Positions 53,534 to 62,292 are shown, numbered from the stretch's first letter. The stretch is DNA of 64,000 nt from Roseibium marinum (GCF_002906165.1 NZ_PPCN01000005.1:62001-126000), one strand, 5' to 3'. Numbers and translations are program-made. Notes: generated by a model not told the origin, from the sequence alone.

Positions 53534-54469
53534 ATGGCCAAGCAGTCCCGTAAAGTCATCATCACATGCGCGATAACCGGCGGCATTCACACGCCAAGCA
53601 TGTCGCCCCATTTGCCGGTTACGCCCGACCAGATTACCGAACATGCAGTTGCCGCCGCCGAAGCGGGCGCGTCTATCCTCCATTTGCATGCCCGTAAAGC
53701 TGAAGACGGCCGGCCGACCCAGGACCCGGCGGATTTCGAACCCTTCCTGCCGCGCATCAAGCAGTCGACCAACGCCATACTCAATCTGACCACGGGCGGC
53801 AGCCCGGTCATGACGGTCGAGGAGCGCTTGCGCCCGGCCAGCCATTTTCAGCCCGAGGTCGCGTCGCTGAACATGGGGTCGATGAATTTCGGTCTCTATC
53901 CGATGCTGAACCGGTATTCGGAATTCCGGCATGAATGGGAACCTGCGTATCTGGAAAAGACACGCGACACGGTGTTCAAGAACACCTTCAAGGACATCGA
54001 GTACATTCTGCGGTCCTGCGGCGGCAACGGCACACGCTTCGAGTTCGAGTGCTACGACACCAGTCATCTTTACAATCTCGCCCATTTCCGCGACCGCGGT
54101 CTGGTCGAGGGGCCGCTTTTCATCCAGACGGTGTTCGGGATTCTCGGCGGTATCGGCACGCATCCGGAGGATGTTGCCCATATGCGCCGCACAGCCGACC
54201 GGCTCTTCGGCGACGACTATGTCTGGTCCGTGCTGGGAGCCGGACGTCATCAGCTTCCGATCACGACCATGGCGGCCTCCATGGGCGGAAACGTGCGCGT
54301 CGGACTGGAAGATTCCCTTTGGGACGGGCCGGGAAATCTGGCGAAGTCGAATGCGGATCAGGTTCGCCGCGTGCGTCAGGTCCTGGACGGTCTCGGCCTT
54401 GCCATCGCGAGCCCCGACGAAGCGCGCGAGATGCTGGCCCTCAAAGGCGGCGATCAGGTGAAATTCTAG
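53534..54469 (+). CDS. Beta-keto acid cleavage enzyme (BKACE, DUF849)
   Basis: A 311-residue Zn-dependent TIM-barrel enzyme of the Kce/BKACE family. IITCAITGGIHTPSMSPHLPVTP is the standard opening; HLHAR at about residue 50 carries the two zinc histidines, and later come NLTTGGSPVM, LNMGSMNFG and FECYD. BKACEs condense a beta-keto acid with acetyl-CoA to give acetoacetate and a CoA ester. The substrate is not fixed by sequence. The ATG at 53534 follows GGAGGAACAAGACCCCCT. Its TAG stop is followed by an IS-like end. Confidence 0.88.
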   Translation: MAKQSRKVIITCAITGGIHTPSMSPHLPVTPDQITEHAVAAAEAGASILHLHARKAEDGRPTQDPADFEPFLPRIKQSTNAILNLTTGGSPVMTVEERLRPASHFQPEVASLNMGSMNFGLYPMLNRYSEFRHEWEPAYLEKTRDTVFKNTFKDIEYILRSCGGNGTRFEFECYDTSHLYNLAHFRDRGLVEGPLFIQTVFGILGGIGTHPEDVAHMRRTADRLFGDDYVWSVLGAGRHQLPITTMAASMGGNVRVGLEDSLWDGPGNLAKSNADQVRRVRQVLDGLGLAIASPDEAREMLALKGGDQVKF

Positions 54470-54770
54470 GGTGTGTAGACAATTGGGATTTGGTCGAGGT
54501 TTGGATGCAAATCGCCCATTTCGGCGTCACAATGTCTTGAAAGGGGGGCTATGGGCAAGCGGTCCGACAAAGCAGGCATGCGCCAGACACAAACCTGAGA
54601 ATCCGGGCCGGTTTGGCCCAAAGCCTGTGGGCTTTGCCTCGACCGTGCGCTCGGCACGCTCTTCGTCAAACCCCTTGACCTTGAACCAAACCGGATTTGG
54701 CAGAATGGACAACCTCCTGAAAGCTCACAGCTAGTCTGCTGCAATGGCGCGTCGTGAAGCACTCCAGGGT
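54466..54770. other. Convergent gap with IS5-like end and two small hairpins
   Basis: CTAGGGTGTGTAGACAATTG at 54467 resembles the left terminus of IS5-family elements and overlaps the BKACE stop codon. No matching right end or transposase is found; the only other CTAG is at 54732. GGGCC-GGTTT-GGCCC (54605-54619) and AAAGCC-TGTG-GGCTTT (54620-54635) are back-to-back hairpins that could terminate the two converging transcripts. Confidence 0.4.
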
Positions 54771-55751
54771 TCACGCAGCGCGGGACGTTGCCTCGACGGT
54801 CAGGTGCGAGATGCGCGGGATATGCACGAGCGCGTCGCGGTAATGCTGCGGTGCTTTGGGCGCGTCGGTGTCGATCGCGACGATGACGCCGAAATGACCC
54901 GGCCCAAGCCGCCAGACGTGGATGTCGGTGACGGTATCGCCGCCGGCTTGCATGGTTTGGCGTATCTCCTCACCAAGTGTTTCCCGTGCGGGGATGTAGT
55001 CGAGCAGCACACCGCCGGCTTCCCGGATCAAACCGAACGACCACCGCGCGATCATGACGCCGCCGACAACGCCCATGGCGGGATCGAGCCAGACCCAGCC
55101 GAACATGCCGCCCAGAACAAGCGCGACAATGGCGAGGACCGAGGTCAACGCGTCGGCCAGCACATGCAGATAGGCGGCGCGCAGGTTGAGATCGCGCTCG
55201 CCATGCGCATGATCCTTGCGCGCCTGACCATGATCATGCGCGTGGTCATGCCCGTGGCCATGAGCGTGTCCGTGGTCATGGCCATGATGATGCGCGTGGT
55301 CGTCGCGCAGCAGCCAGGCGCAAACGAGGTTGACCACCAGTCCGGCAATCGCAACCATCGAGGCCTGTCCGAAATGGATTGTGACGGGTTCGAAAAAGCG
55401 CTGAAAGCTTTCATAGGCGATCAGCAGTGCGATGAGGCCGAGCATGACGGCGCTGGCGAACCCGGCAAGGTCGCCGAATTTTCCCGTGCCGAAGGTGAAG
55501 CGGGGATTGCGCGCGTTCCTGCGGGCATAGACATAGGCGAACACGGCGATGAACATCGCGCCTGCATGGGTGGCCATGTGCCAGCCATCGGCGACCACCG
55601 CCATTGACCCGTACAGCGTACCAGCGACGATCTCGACGAGCATCATTGCGGTGGTGATGGCGATGACGAGCCAGGTCTTTCGTTCGTTGCGCTGATGGGA
55701 GGCGCCCAGGAATACGTGCTCATGGGGCGTATCGAGTGTGGCAGTGCTCAT
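54771..55751 (-). CDS. dmeF: Cation diffusion facilitator, DmeF-like Ni/Co exporter
   Basis: A 326-residue CDF protein with six membrane helices. The metal sites are D55xxH58 (ADGWHMATH) and H196xxxD200 (HVLAD) in helices 2 and 5. A cytoplasmic loop of about 33 residues between helices 4 and 5 (151-183) is very rich in His, typical of Co/Ni/Zn exporters such as DmeF. It overlaps the adjacent sensor gene by four bases, and that sensor carries Ni/Co ligands, so cobalt or nickel is the likely cargo. Confidence 0.88.
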   Translation of the reverse strand: MSTATLDTPHEHVFLGASHQRNERKTWLVIAITTAMMLVEIVAGTLYGSMAVVADGWHMATHAGAMFIAVFAYVYARRNARNPRFTFGTGKFGDLAGFASAVMLGLIALLIAYESFQRFFEPVTIHFGQASMVAIAGLVVNLVCAWLLRDDHAHHHGHDHGHAHGHGHDHAHDHGQARKDHAHGERDLNLRAAYLHVLADALTSVLAIVALVLGGMFGWVWLDPAMGVVGGVMIARWSFGLIREAGGVLLDYIPARETLGEEIRQTMQAGGDTVTDIHVWRLGPGHFGVIVAIDTDAPKAPQHYRDALVHIPRISHLTVEATSRAA

Positions 55752-56017
55752 TTGAGATAGGTCCTTATGATATCGATGAGATCCTCGGCCCCTTGTTGCC
55801 GGGCGCTTTCCGGCGCTTCGACGAGATGCTCGCGGATATGCTCCTCCATCAGCTCGGCGGTTAGGCCCGATATGGCGCCGCGTACGGAGGCAACCTGGTT
55901 GAGAATGTCCGCGCAGCCGGCCTCCGCCTCCAGCGAACGTTCAATGGCTTCCATCTGTCCCTTCAGCCGGCGCACACGGGCGACGAGCTTGGACTTGTGT
56001 CTGATCGTATGGCTCAT
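55748..56017 (-). CDS. dmeR: RcnR/DmeR-type nickel/cobalt sensor (CsoR superfamily)
   Basis: An 89-residue all-helical repressor. It keeps the four RcnR metal ligands at exactly the same positions: His3, Cys35, His60 and His64. The N-terminal basic patch (KLVARVRRLKGQ) binds DNA. It lies upstream of and overlaps dmeF, and a GGG/CCC dyad precedes its start. Metal binding should release the operator. Confidence 0.92.
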   Translation of the reverse strand: MSHTIRHKSKLVARVRRLKGQMEAIERSLEAEAGCADILNQVASVRGAISGLTAELMEEHIREHLVEAPESARQQGAEDLIDIIRTYLK

Positions 56018-56040
56018 AATATAGGGGGCTACCCTATATT
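56018..56040. promoter_or_regulatory. Operator for the dmeRF operon
   Basis: AATATAGGG-N5-CCCTATATT is a perfect 9-base inverted repeat one base before the dmeR ATG. A G-tract flanked by AT inverted repeats is the hallmark of CsoR/RcnR operators. Confidence 0.75.
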
Positions 56041-56198
56041 GAAACGTCTGGCAAGACCTTTCGCCGAAGCCGTCCGCCGGCCGGTCCTGTCAGAACTTCA
56101 ATGGCTTAGTGTCTGCCTATGCAGTGAATACGAATATGCGATTTTCTCCGGGAACCGGTCTCGCCTAGCCTTGGTCATGAAGTGACGAACAGACGGAC

Positions 56199-56657
56199 AT
56201 GAAAGCGGTTTCAACCATGCGCATCCTGTTTATCAACGGCCCCAACGCCAATCTTTACGGTCTCGACAAGAACGGAACCTATGGCAGCGACAGTTTCGAG
56301 AGCATAAGGAACAAGTGCATCGAACAGGCCGCTGCGATCGGGGCCGAACTCGATTTTCGCCAGTCCAATCACGAAGGTGAAATCATCGACTGGATTCAGG
56401 AGGCGCGCACCCATGCGGATGGCATTGTCATCAATGCAGCCGGGCTGACCTACACCTCGATCGCCATTCTCGACGCCTTGCTGGCGTTCGAGGGGCCGAT
56501 CATCGAATGCCACATGAGCAACATCTGGAAACGGGAACCGTTCCGGCACCATTCCTACATGTCCAGGGCCGCGACCGGCGTCATTGCGGGGTTGGGTGCG
56601 CGCGGCTACTGTCTGGCGATAACGGCGTTAAGCGATCTCGTAAAGGAACAGGCATGA
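56199..56657 (+). CDS. aroQ: Type II 3-dehydroquinate dehydratase-like protein (divergent AroQ)
   Basis: A 152-residue AroQ-fold protein. IIECHMSNIWKREPFRHHS keeps the catalytic histidine and the C-terminal substrate-binding Arg/His, and the tyrosine of the lid survives in GTYG. The N-terminal NGPNANLYG differs from NGPNLNLLG, and the lid arginine (LLGxRxPxxYG) is missing: the stretch reads GLDKNGTYG. Activity on dehydroquinate is therefore doubtful. The ATG at 56217 is an alternative start. It overlaps a GhrA-like dehydrogenase gene, suggesting a catabolic rather than a shikimate role. Confidence 0.75.
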   Translation: MKAVSTMRILFINGPNANLYGLDKNGTYGSDSFESIRNKCIEQAAAIGAELDFRQSNHEGEIIDWIQEARTHADGIVINAAGLTYTSIAILDALLAFEGPIIECHMSNIWKREPFRHHSYMSRAATGVIAGLGARGYCLAITALSDLVKEQA

Positions 56658-57589
56658 GCCGCGATATTCTGGTTTTCGGCAGCGTTGTCGATCCATTTCC
56701 CGTCTGGCGCGATGCATTGGCCGCGCATCTGCAGGAGGTCGATATTCTCGAGCCGGAGGCCGTGGACGATCCGCAAGCAGTCAAATATGCGCTCGTGTGG
56801 AAGCCGCCCGCGGATTTTTTCGCCGCCTATCCCAATCTCGAACTGATCATCAACCTGGGCGCCGGCGTGGACGCCCTGGTCAGCCGCACCGATCTTCCGG
56901 ATGTGCCGATCACCCGGATTTCAGATCCCGAGATGGCAACAATGATGGCGGGCTACGTTCAGTTCTCGGTGTTGCGCTACGCGCGGGATATTCCCCAATT
57001 CGAAAAGGCGCAACGCTCGGGGCAATGGCACTACCTGCATCCGCGTGACGCCGGGGACATAAAGGTCGGCGTGCTCGGGCTCGGGGAACTGGGCGGCTGT
57101 GCCGCGCGTGAACTTGCCCGGCTCGGTTTTGACGTGCGCGGATGGTCGCGCTCGGAAAAGAAGATCGACGGGGTTAAAACCTTCAACGGCATGGCTGCGC
57201 TCGACGGCTTTCTTGCCGACAGCGAGATTTCGGTGGTGATGCTGCCCGCGACCCCCGAAACCCGGCAACTCCTCGACGCAAACCGGCTGGCGCAACTTCC
57301 AAAAGGGGCTAGGCTCATCAATGTTTCGCGCGGCGAGATCATTGTCGAGGCAGCCCTGGTCGAGGCTCTTCGGTCCGGACACATTGGCGGGGCGACACTC
57401 GATGTATTCGAGGTTGAACCTTTGCCCGAATCCAGCCCGCTCTGGTCGATGGAGAACGTGCTCATCACGCCACATATTGCCTCAGTCGCGATCCCCCGTT
57501 CGGCAGCGCGCCAGATCGCGGAGAATATCAATCGGCTACGGGCCGGCGGGAGTGTCCGCCACAGGGTAGATCCCGCGCGGGGATATTGA
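56654..57589 (+). CDS. D-2-hydroxyacid dehydrogenase (GhrA-like)
   Basis: A 311-residue NAD(P)-dependent 2-hydroxyacid dehydrogenase: GLGELGGCAARELARLGF (NAD motif), catalytic Arg in NVSRGEIIVE, Glu in FEVEPLP and His in TPHIAS. Closest in layout to GhrA glyoxylate/hydroxypyruvate reductases. ATGA overlap with the AroQ-like gene. The 3' ends of this gene and the LysR gene overlap by 54 bases in opposite directions. The substrate of this pair is unknown. Confidence 0.87.
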   Translation: MSRDILVFGSVVDPFPVWRDALAAHLQEVDILEPEAVDDPQAVKYALVWKPPADFFAAYPNLELIINLGAGVDALVSRTDLPDVPITRISDPEMATMMAGYVQFSVLRYARDIPQFEKAQRSGQWHYLHPRDAGDIKVGVLGLGELGGCAARELARLGFDVRGWSRSEKKIDGVKTFNGMAALDGFLADSEISVVMLPATPETRQLLDANRLAQLPKGARLINVSRGEIIVEAALVEALRSGHIGGATLDVFEVEPLPESSPLWSMENVLITPHIASVAIPRSAARQIAENINRLRAGGSVRHRVDPARGY

Positions 57590-58504
57590 GACAGGATCGA
57601 AAATACCGCCCGGCGCAAAAGCGGCGCGCAGGAAATTCGCGAAAGCCTCCACGGCAGGGCGCAGCGTCTGGCGTTCGAGCCGCAAGCTGGTGACGTGCAC
57701 GGGCGGAACCGCATCCTCTATCCCCAGAACCGCGATCCGGCTGCCGTCATAAGCCTGGGAGCTGCCGGGGACGGCATTGTGAATGGTATACCCGTGCCCG
57801 TGCCCGACAAGCCCGCGGATCAGCTCATAGGAGCGCGAGCGGAAGAGCACCTGCGCTTCGGTGCCTGCCAGGGCGAATAACGAAAAGAAGTATTCGCGCG
57901 AGTGCGGCAGGTCGAGCAGGATAAAGGGCTCTTCGGAAATTTCCGCGAGCGAAATTCGCTGGCGCGTTGCCAGACGGTGGTCGGCGGAGACCATCACGTA
58001 AGGCGGCAGCTCGGCAAGCCGTTCGCCAGAGATTTCCGGAGGCAGGGCGAAGCCGTAAGCGAGCGCGAGCTCGGCCTCTCCCGAGACGAGTCCGCGAATG
58101 ATCTCTTCCTGATCGCCTTCACGCAGAGAGACCTCGATTCCAGGCGCGATTTTTGCGAATTCCGACATGAGGCCCGGCATGAAACGCGTGGCAAGGGTGG
58201 AAAAGCACCCGATCGTTATCTCGCCGGACATCGCGTCGCCAAGTGATCGCATGTTTCTCTCGAATTCGTCGGCATGCTTGAGCAGCCGCCGGGCAGCGTT
58301 TGCGAATTGCCGTCCCGCCGGGGTGAGAGAGACGCCACGAGCATGGTGGCGTACGAAGATCTCCACGCCGATTTCCGTTTCCATCGCGGAAATTGCCGTC
58401 GAAATCGATGGCTGTGAGACGTTCAGGCGCCGCGATGCCTCGGTCACGCTCAACGTCTCGGCCGTCGCGACGATGTACTGAAGCGTTCGCAAAGACAGAT
58501 GCAT
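57536..58504 (-). CDS. LysR-family transcriptional regulator
   Basis: A 322-residue LTTR of normal length: helix-turn-helix LSVTEASRRLNVSQPSISTAISAMETEIG (17-45), then the effector domain. Divergent from hpaB across a 93-base gap with two direct TAGCGC repeats and a CAATATTTTATTG dyad, so it probably activates the hpaB-hpaC-ridA-potDBCA set. Confidence 0.9.
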   Translation of the reverse strand: MHLSLRTLQYIVATAETLSVTEASRRLNVSQPSISTAISAMETEIGVEIFVRHHARGVSLTPAGRQFANAARRLLKHADEFERNMRSLGDAMSGEITIGCFSTLATRFMPGLMSEFAKIAPGIEVSLREGDQEEIIRGLVSGEAELALAYGFALPPEISGERLAELPPYVMVSADHRLATRQRISLAEISEEPFILLDLPHSREYFFSLFALAGTEAQVLFRSRSYELIRGLVGHGHGYTIHNAVPGSSQAYDGSRIAVLGIEDAVPPVHVTSLRLERQTLRPAVEAFANFLRAAFAPGGIFDPVSISPRGIYPVADTPAGP

Positions 58505-58519
58505 AGTTTTTTTTAATCC

Positions 58520-58556
58520 TAGCGCCAGATAAACAATATTTTATTGATGCTAGCGC
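58520..58556. promoter_or_regulatory. LysR/hpaB divergent control region
   Basis: TAGCGC occurs at 58520-58525 and again at 58551-58556, 31 bases apart (about three helical turns), flanking the dyad CAATATTTTATTG (58534-58546). This spacing suits a LysR tetramer contacting two sites. Confidence 0.45.
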
Positions 58557-58597
58557 TCGAGTCATGCTGCGTCCAGTGACAATCGCTGGAGACAATT

Positions 58598-60043
58598 ATG
58601 ATCCGAACGGGGAACGAGTATCGCGAAGGTCTTAAGGATGGACGCGAAATCTGGATGGATGGCGAAAAGGTAACGGACGTCACCACCCACCCTGCCTTCA
58701 AGCCCATCGTCGATGTGCGGGCGCGCATGTACGACATGCAGCACGACCCGGCTTACAAGGAGAGGATGACTTACCGGGACAACAACAAGACCAACCCCGT
58801 TCTCTACAAGCTTCCGCACGAACAAAAGGACTGGGCCGACAAGCTGGAGGCCGTGGATGCGGTCATGAACGACATAGGTGGTGTTGTGACCCGTGTCGGC
58901 GATGAGACCATAGGCGAGATGTGGTCTCTCTGCGATGGCCGCGATGTGCTGGCTTCTATTGACGACCGGTTCTCCGACAATATCGACCGGCATATCCAGG
59001 CGGTTACCGACAACGACATCTTCCACGTTTCCGCCAACACGGATCCGAAGGGTGACCGTTCGCTCTCTCCCCGGGACCGTGATCCGGACATGATGGTTCA
59101 CGTCACCAGGGAAACAGACGCTGGCATCGTCATTCGCGGAGCGAAATTCGAAACCGCCGCCGCCTATGCCGATCAGGCTTTCCTCAAGCCAACGGTAGGC
59201 GCCTGGGCCGACGAAGAACTGTCCGACTATGCCGTAGGCTGCATCGTGAAAATGGGTGCGCCGGGGGTCAAGCATATCTGCCGGTCAGGCTTTGCCGGCA
59301 AGTCGCGGGCGGCAGATTATCCGCTTTCCAACAAATTCGACGAAGTCGAAGCCCTGGTCGTTTTCGATGACGTTCTCATCCCCTGGGAAGACGTCTTCTT
59401 TTACCGTCACACGAAGGCGGCACAGTATGTGCGGTCCTCGTTGCATCGCTATTCCGCCTTTCCCTATGTGCTCCGCCTTCTTTATGTCGCTGACATGATG
59501 ATCGGTACGGCGCTGTGGAACGCCAGGCAGACAGGCCTCGACAAACTGCAGGCCGTTCGTGAGAAGATCGCCGATCTTGTCTGCTATCGCGAGGGCATCA
59601 ACGCCCATCTGACGGCTTCGATCGCCGCGGCGCAGAGAAGCCCCGGCGGTCTGTTGATGCCGCACCAGTCGATGCTCTATGCGGGCCGCGTGTTTGCTGT
59701 ATCGCAATTGCAGAACATGATGCATATCGCCCGCGAACTCTGCGGCGGGCAGATATGCATCACGCCGAATGCGGATTCCTTCGAGGCCGACGGGTCGGGT
59801 GAATGGCTGAACAAGTTCTATTCGCTCAATCAGCGCTGGCAGGCCGATGACCGCCGCAAGCTGCTGGCCTTTGCCCGCGACCTGCTCAACTCCGATTATG
59901 CCGGTCACCGCCTCACTTTCGTGCAGTTTGCGCAGGCGCCGCACTTTTCCCACCTTGCCGCCGTCTATCAGAGTTTCGACTTCGAGGGTCCGCTCGATTT
60001 CGTGCGAAAGTCGGCCGGTCTTTCCGACCAGGTGAAGGGGTAA
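58598..60043 (+). CDS. hpaB: HpaB-family FADH2-dependent aromatic monooxygenase
   Basis: A 481-residue member of the 4-hydroxyphenylacetate 3-hydroxylase family (acyl-CoA-dehydrogenase-like fold). It begins MIRTGNEYREGLKDGREIWMDGEKVTDVTTHPAF, the family opening, and has LVVFDDVLIPWEDVFFYRH in the middle. It uses reduced flavin from the HpaC partner to hydroxylate a phenol ortho to the OH. A true 4-HPA pathway (homoprotocatechuate enzymes) is not visible in the window, so other phenolics or chlorophenol-type substrates are possible. Confidence 0.85.
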   Translation: MIRTGNEYREGLKDGREIWMDGEKVTDVTTHPAFKPIVDVRARMYDMQHDPAYKERMTYRDNNKTNPVLYKLPHEQKDWADKLEAVDAVMNDIGGVVTRVGDETIGEMWSLCDGRDVLASIDDRFSDNIDRHIQAVTDNDIFHVSANTDPKGDRSLSPRDRDPDMMVHVTRETDAGIVIRGAKFETAAAYADQAFLKPTVGAWADEELSDYAVGCIVKMGAPGVKHICRSGFAGKSRAADYPLSNKFDEVEALVVFDDVLIPWEDVFFYRHTKAAQYVRSSLHRYSAFPYVLRLLYVADMMIGTALWNARQTGLDKLQAVREKIADLVCYREGINAHLTASIAAAQRSPGGLLMPHQSMLYAGRVFAVSQLQNMMHIARELCGGQICITPNADSFEADGSGEWLNKFYSLNQRWQADDRRKLLAFARDLLNSDYAGHRLTFVQFAQAPHFSHLAAVYQSFDFEGPLDFVRKSAGLSDQVKG

Positions 60044-60049
60044 TTGTTG

Positions 60050-60562
60050 ATGACCTCCACCTTCGAAACCGACCGGTTTCGCGAAGCCATGCGCAGAACC
60101 GCCTCCGGTGTCGCCGTGGTGACCACTGCCGGTCATGCCGGCAGGGCCGGTCTCACCGTCTCAAGCCTCTGCTCGCTGTCAATGGAACCGCCCTCTGTCG
60201 TGCTCTCGGTGCACAAGGATAGCCGGGCCCTGGCGACAATGCTCGAAAACGGGCAGTTCGTCGCAAACATCCTTGCTCAGCATCAGGAGCGGGTCGCGAA
60301 TGTCTTTGCCGGCCTCGTGCCGGAAATGCGCGAAAATCGCTTCGCGGTTGCCGATTGGGACGACCTCGACAGCGGATTGCCGGCACTGGCCGATGCTCTT
60401 TGCAATTTCGAGTGCCGGGTCGCGGGTGTGTTCGAGTTCGGCACGCACCGGATCATTGCGGGTGAGGTTCTTGGCTTGCGTATGGCCGAGGCACGCCCGC
60501 TGGTGTTCTGCGATCGCGGATTTCACCAGATACAGGCCCTGCAACAGGAGGCGTGCACATGA
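60050..60562 (+). CDS. hpaC: HpaC-family flavin reductase
   Basis: A 170-residue flavin-reductase-like split-barrel protein (FRMRRTASGVAVVTT start, PPSVVLSVHKDSRA, GQFVANILAQHQ). It supplies FADH2 to the HpaB homologue. ATG 60050, seven bases after the hpaB stop; a TTG at 60044 is the alternative. Overlaps ridA by four bases. Confidence 0.88.
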   Translation: MTSTFETDRFREAMRRTASGVAVVTTAGHAGRAGLTVSSLCSLSMEPPSVVLSVHKDSRALATMLENGQFVANILAQHQERVANVFAGLVPEMRENRFAVADWDDLDSGLPALADALCNFECRVAGVFEFGTHRIIAGEVLGLRMAEARPLVFCDRGFHQIQALQQEACT

Positions 60563-60969
60563 CGACGCATACGCGCCTGCGCAAATTCAATACCAGGGAC
60601 GCCTATCCCGAACAGAACCTCGACAATGACGTCTGCATGGTCGTGAGGGCCGGCAATACCGTTTATGTGCGCGGTCAAACGGCGATGGACCTTGATGGCA
60701 ACATCGTCGGGATCGGCGATGCCGCAGCGCAGACCGAAAACGCGATGGCATGCGCCAAAACCCTTCTTGAAGAGGCCGGATCGGGGCTCGGTGACATCGT
60801 CAAGATCGTCATCTACATCACGGACCGCTCCTGCCGCGACCCGGTCTACCGGGTGGTCGGCAAATGGTTGAAGGGCGTCTATCCGGTTTCAACCGGTCTG
60901 ATCGTCGAAGGCCTGGCCAAGCCCGAATACCTGATGGAAATCGACATCATTGCCGTAATTCCTGACTGA
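60559..60969 (+). CDS. RidA/YjgF-family protein
   Basis: A 136-residue trimeric RidA-fold protein. The conserved VYVRGQTAMDLDGNIVGIGDAAAQTENAMA and VIYITDR segments are visible. Members hydrolyse reactive enamines or imines, or act as 2-aminomuconate-type deaminases in aromatic pathways. Its place after hpaBC suggests the latter or a protective role (inference). Confidence 0.85.
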   Translation: MTTHTRLRKFNTRDAYPEQNLDNDVCMVVRAGNTVYVRGQTAMDLDGNIVGIGDAAAQTENAMACAKTLLEEAGSGLGDIVKIVIYITDRSCRDPVYRVVGKWLKGVYPVSTGLIVEGLAKPEYLMEIDIIAVIPD

Positions 60970-61198
60970 ACCCGGCCCGACCGGCCGGAAAAATTTCAGC
61001 CAATCTGTCCTGAAGCCAACCCGCTTCGGGATGGCTTTGCTGCTCCAATCTTCTGATCTAAATTATTGAATTTATTATAAAAAAGAGCACAAAGCCTAAT
61101 AATTAGGCTTGCGTTTACAGTGATCGCTTCGTAGGCATTAAGGGTGCGCAGCTGCAATTCGCCCACCCAATTTGTGTGACTTAAAGGGGAGCCACAAA

Positions 61199-62227
61199 AT
61201 GCCAAAACGTCTATTGACCATCGCTGCGCTCGCAGCTCTGACCACCATCCAGCCCGTTCTCGCCGAGACGCTCGTCGTCAGTTCATGGGGTGGAAGCTGG
61301 CGTGACCTGATCCAGGAAACCATCGCCGCCAAATTCACCGAGGAAACCGGCGTCGACGTCGAGTTCGTCACCGGCGGCACCATCGACCGTCTGAACGCCG
61401 CGCGTCTTGCGGGCGGTACGCCCGAGAGCGATATCACTTTCACCACCAGTCACATCGGGTGGCTCTATGCGAATGCGGGTCTTTTCGAAGAACTCGACCT
61501 GTCGAAACTGCCGAATTCCGGCGCGCTGGTCAGTCAGGCTGTCATAAGCCCGTATCACATCGGGGCCTGGGCTTACGTCTACACCATCGGTTACCGTCCC
61601 GATCTTATTCCCGAAGGCGTGGACTTCGACAGCTGGGAAGACCTCTGGTCGCCGAAACTCGAAGGGATGATCGCTGCTCCGGATTTCGATCCGAGCCATA
61701 TCATCGCCGTTTCGGCCATGCTGGAAGGCAGCGATGCGGCCGGTTGGGAAGCCGGGCAGGAAAAGCTGCTGAAGCTGAAGCCCAACTTCAAGGCGTTCTA
61801 CACAAACGATGCGAATTCCCAGCAATTGATCGCAACCGGCGAAACACCCGTCCAGATCCTGTTGTCGATGAACGCCTATCACATGAAGGGCGAAGGCGTG
61901 AATATCGAGCTTGCCATTCCCAAGGAAGGCGCGGTGCTGGGTGTCGACACGATGGGCATCAACGCGGGAACGGACAAGCTTGAGCTTGCCTACCAGTTCA
62001 TCAACTTTGCCCTCGATCCCCAAGTGCAGGCAAAGATCGCGGAGATCAAGAAGGGAAGCCCGGTCGTTACCGGCGCACCGCTTTCCGACGAGGTCGCGTC
62101 ATTGCCGGGCGTCTTCACCACCGCTGAACAGTGGGATAGCGAAACGCTGATCATCGATCACAAGCTGCGTGCCGAAATGACAGCCGAATGGCGTCAGTGG
62201 TTCGCGGAGAACATGATCGGACAGTAA
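61199..62227 (+). CDS. PotD/AfuA-like ABC transporter substrate-binding protein
   Basis: A 342-residue periplasmic-binding protein of the spermidine/putrescine-like class 2 group (signal peptide, cleavage near Ala22, then ETLVVSSWGGSWRDLIQETI). The ATG follows AAAGGGGAGCCACAAA. The transported compound is probably linked to the HpaB pathway rather than a polyamine. The 230-base gap before it contains no gene. Confidence 0.85.
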   Translation: MPKRLLTIAALAALTTIQPVLAETLVVSSWGGSWRDLIQETIAAKFTEETGVDVEFVTGGTIDRLNAARLAGGTPESDITFTTSHIGWLYANAGLFEELDLSKLPNSGALVSQAVISPYHIGAWAYVYTIGYRPDLIPEGVDFDSWEDLWSPKLEGMIAAPDFDPSHIIAVSAMLEGSDAAGWEAGQEKLLKLKPNFKAFYTNDANSQQLIATGETPVQILLSMNAYHMKGEGVNIELAIPKEGAVLGVDTMGINAGTDKLELAYQFINFALDPQVQAKIAEIKKGSPVVTGAPLSDEVASLPGVFTTAEQWDSETLIIDHKLRAEMTAEWRQWFAENMIGQ

Positions 62228-62239
62228 CGCAAGGAAGGC

Positions 62240-62268
62240 GGAGGCGGCGGTTCACATCGGCCGCCTCC
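62240..62268 (+). terminator. Hairpin after the PotD-like gene
   Basis: GGAGGCGGC (62240-62248) pairs perfectly with GCCGCCTCC (62260-62268), just after the stop codon and before the permease. No U-run; the same receptor-then-hairpin arrangement as three other transporters in this window. Confidence 0.5.
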
Positions 62269-62292
62269 ATTCTCGTTGGAAAGGCCGAGCAA

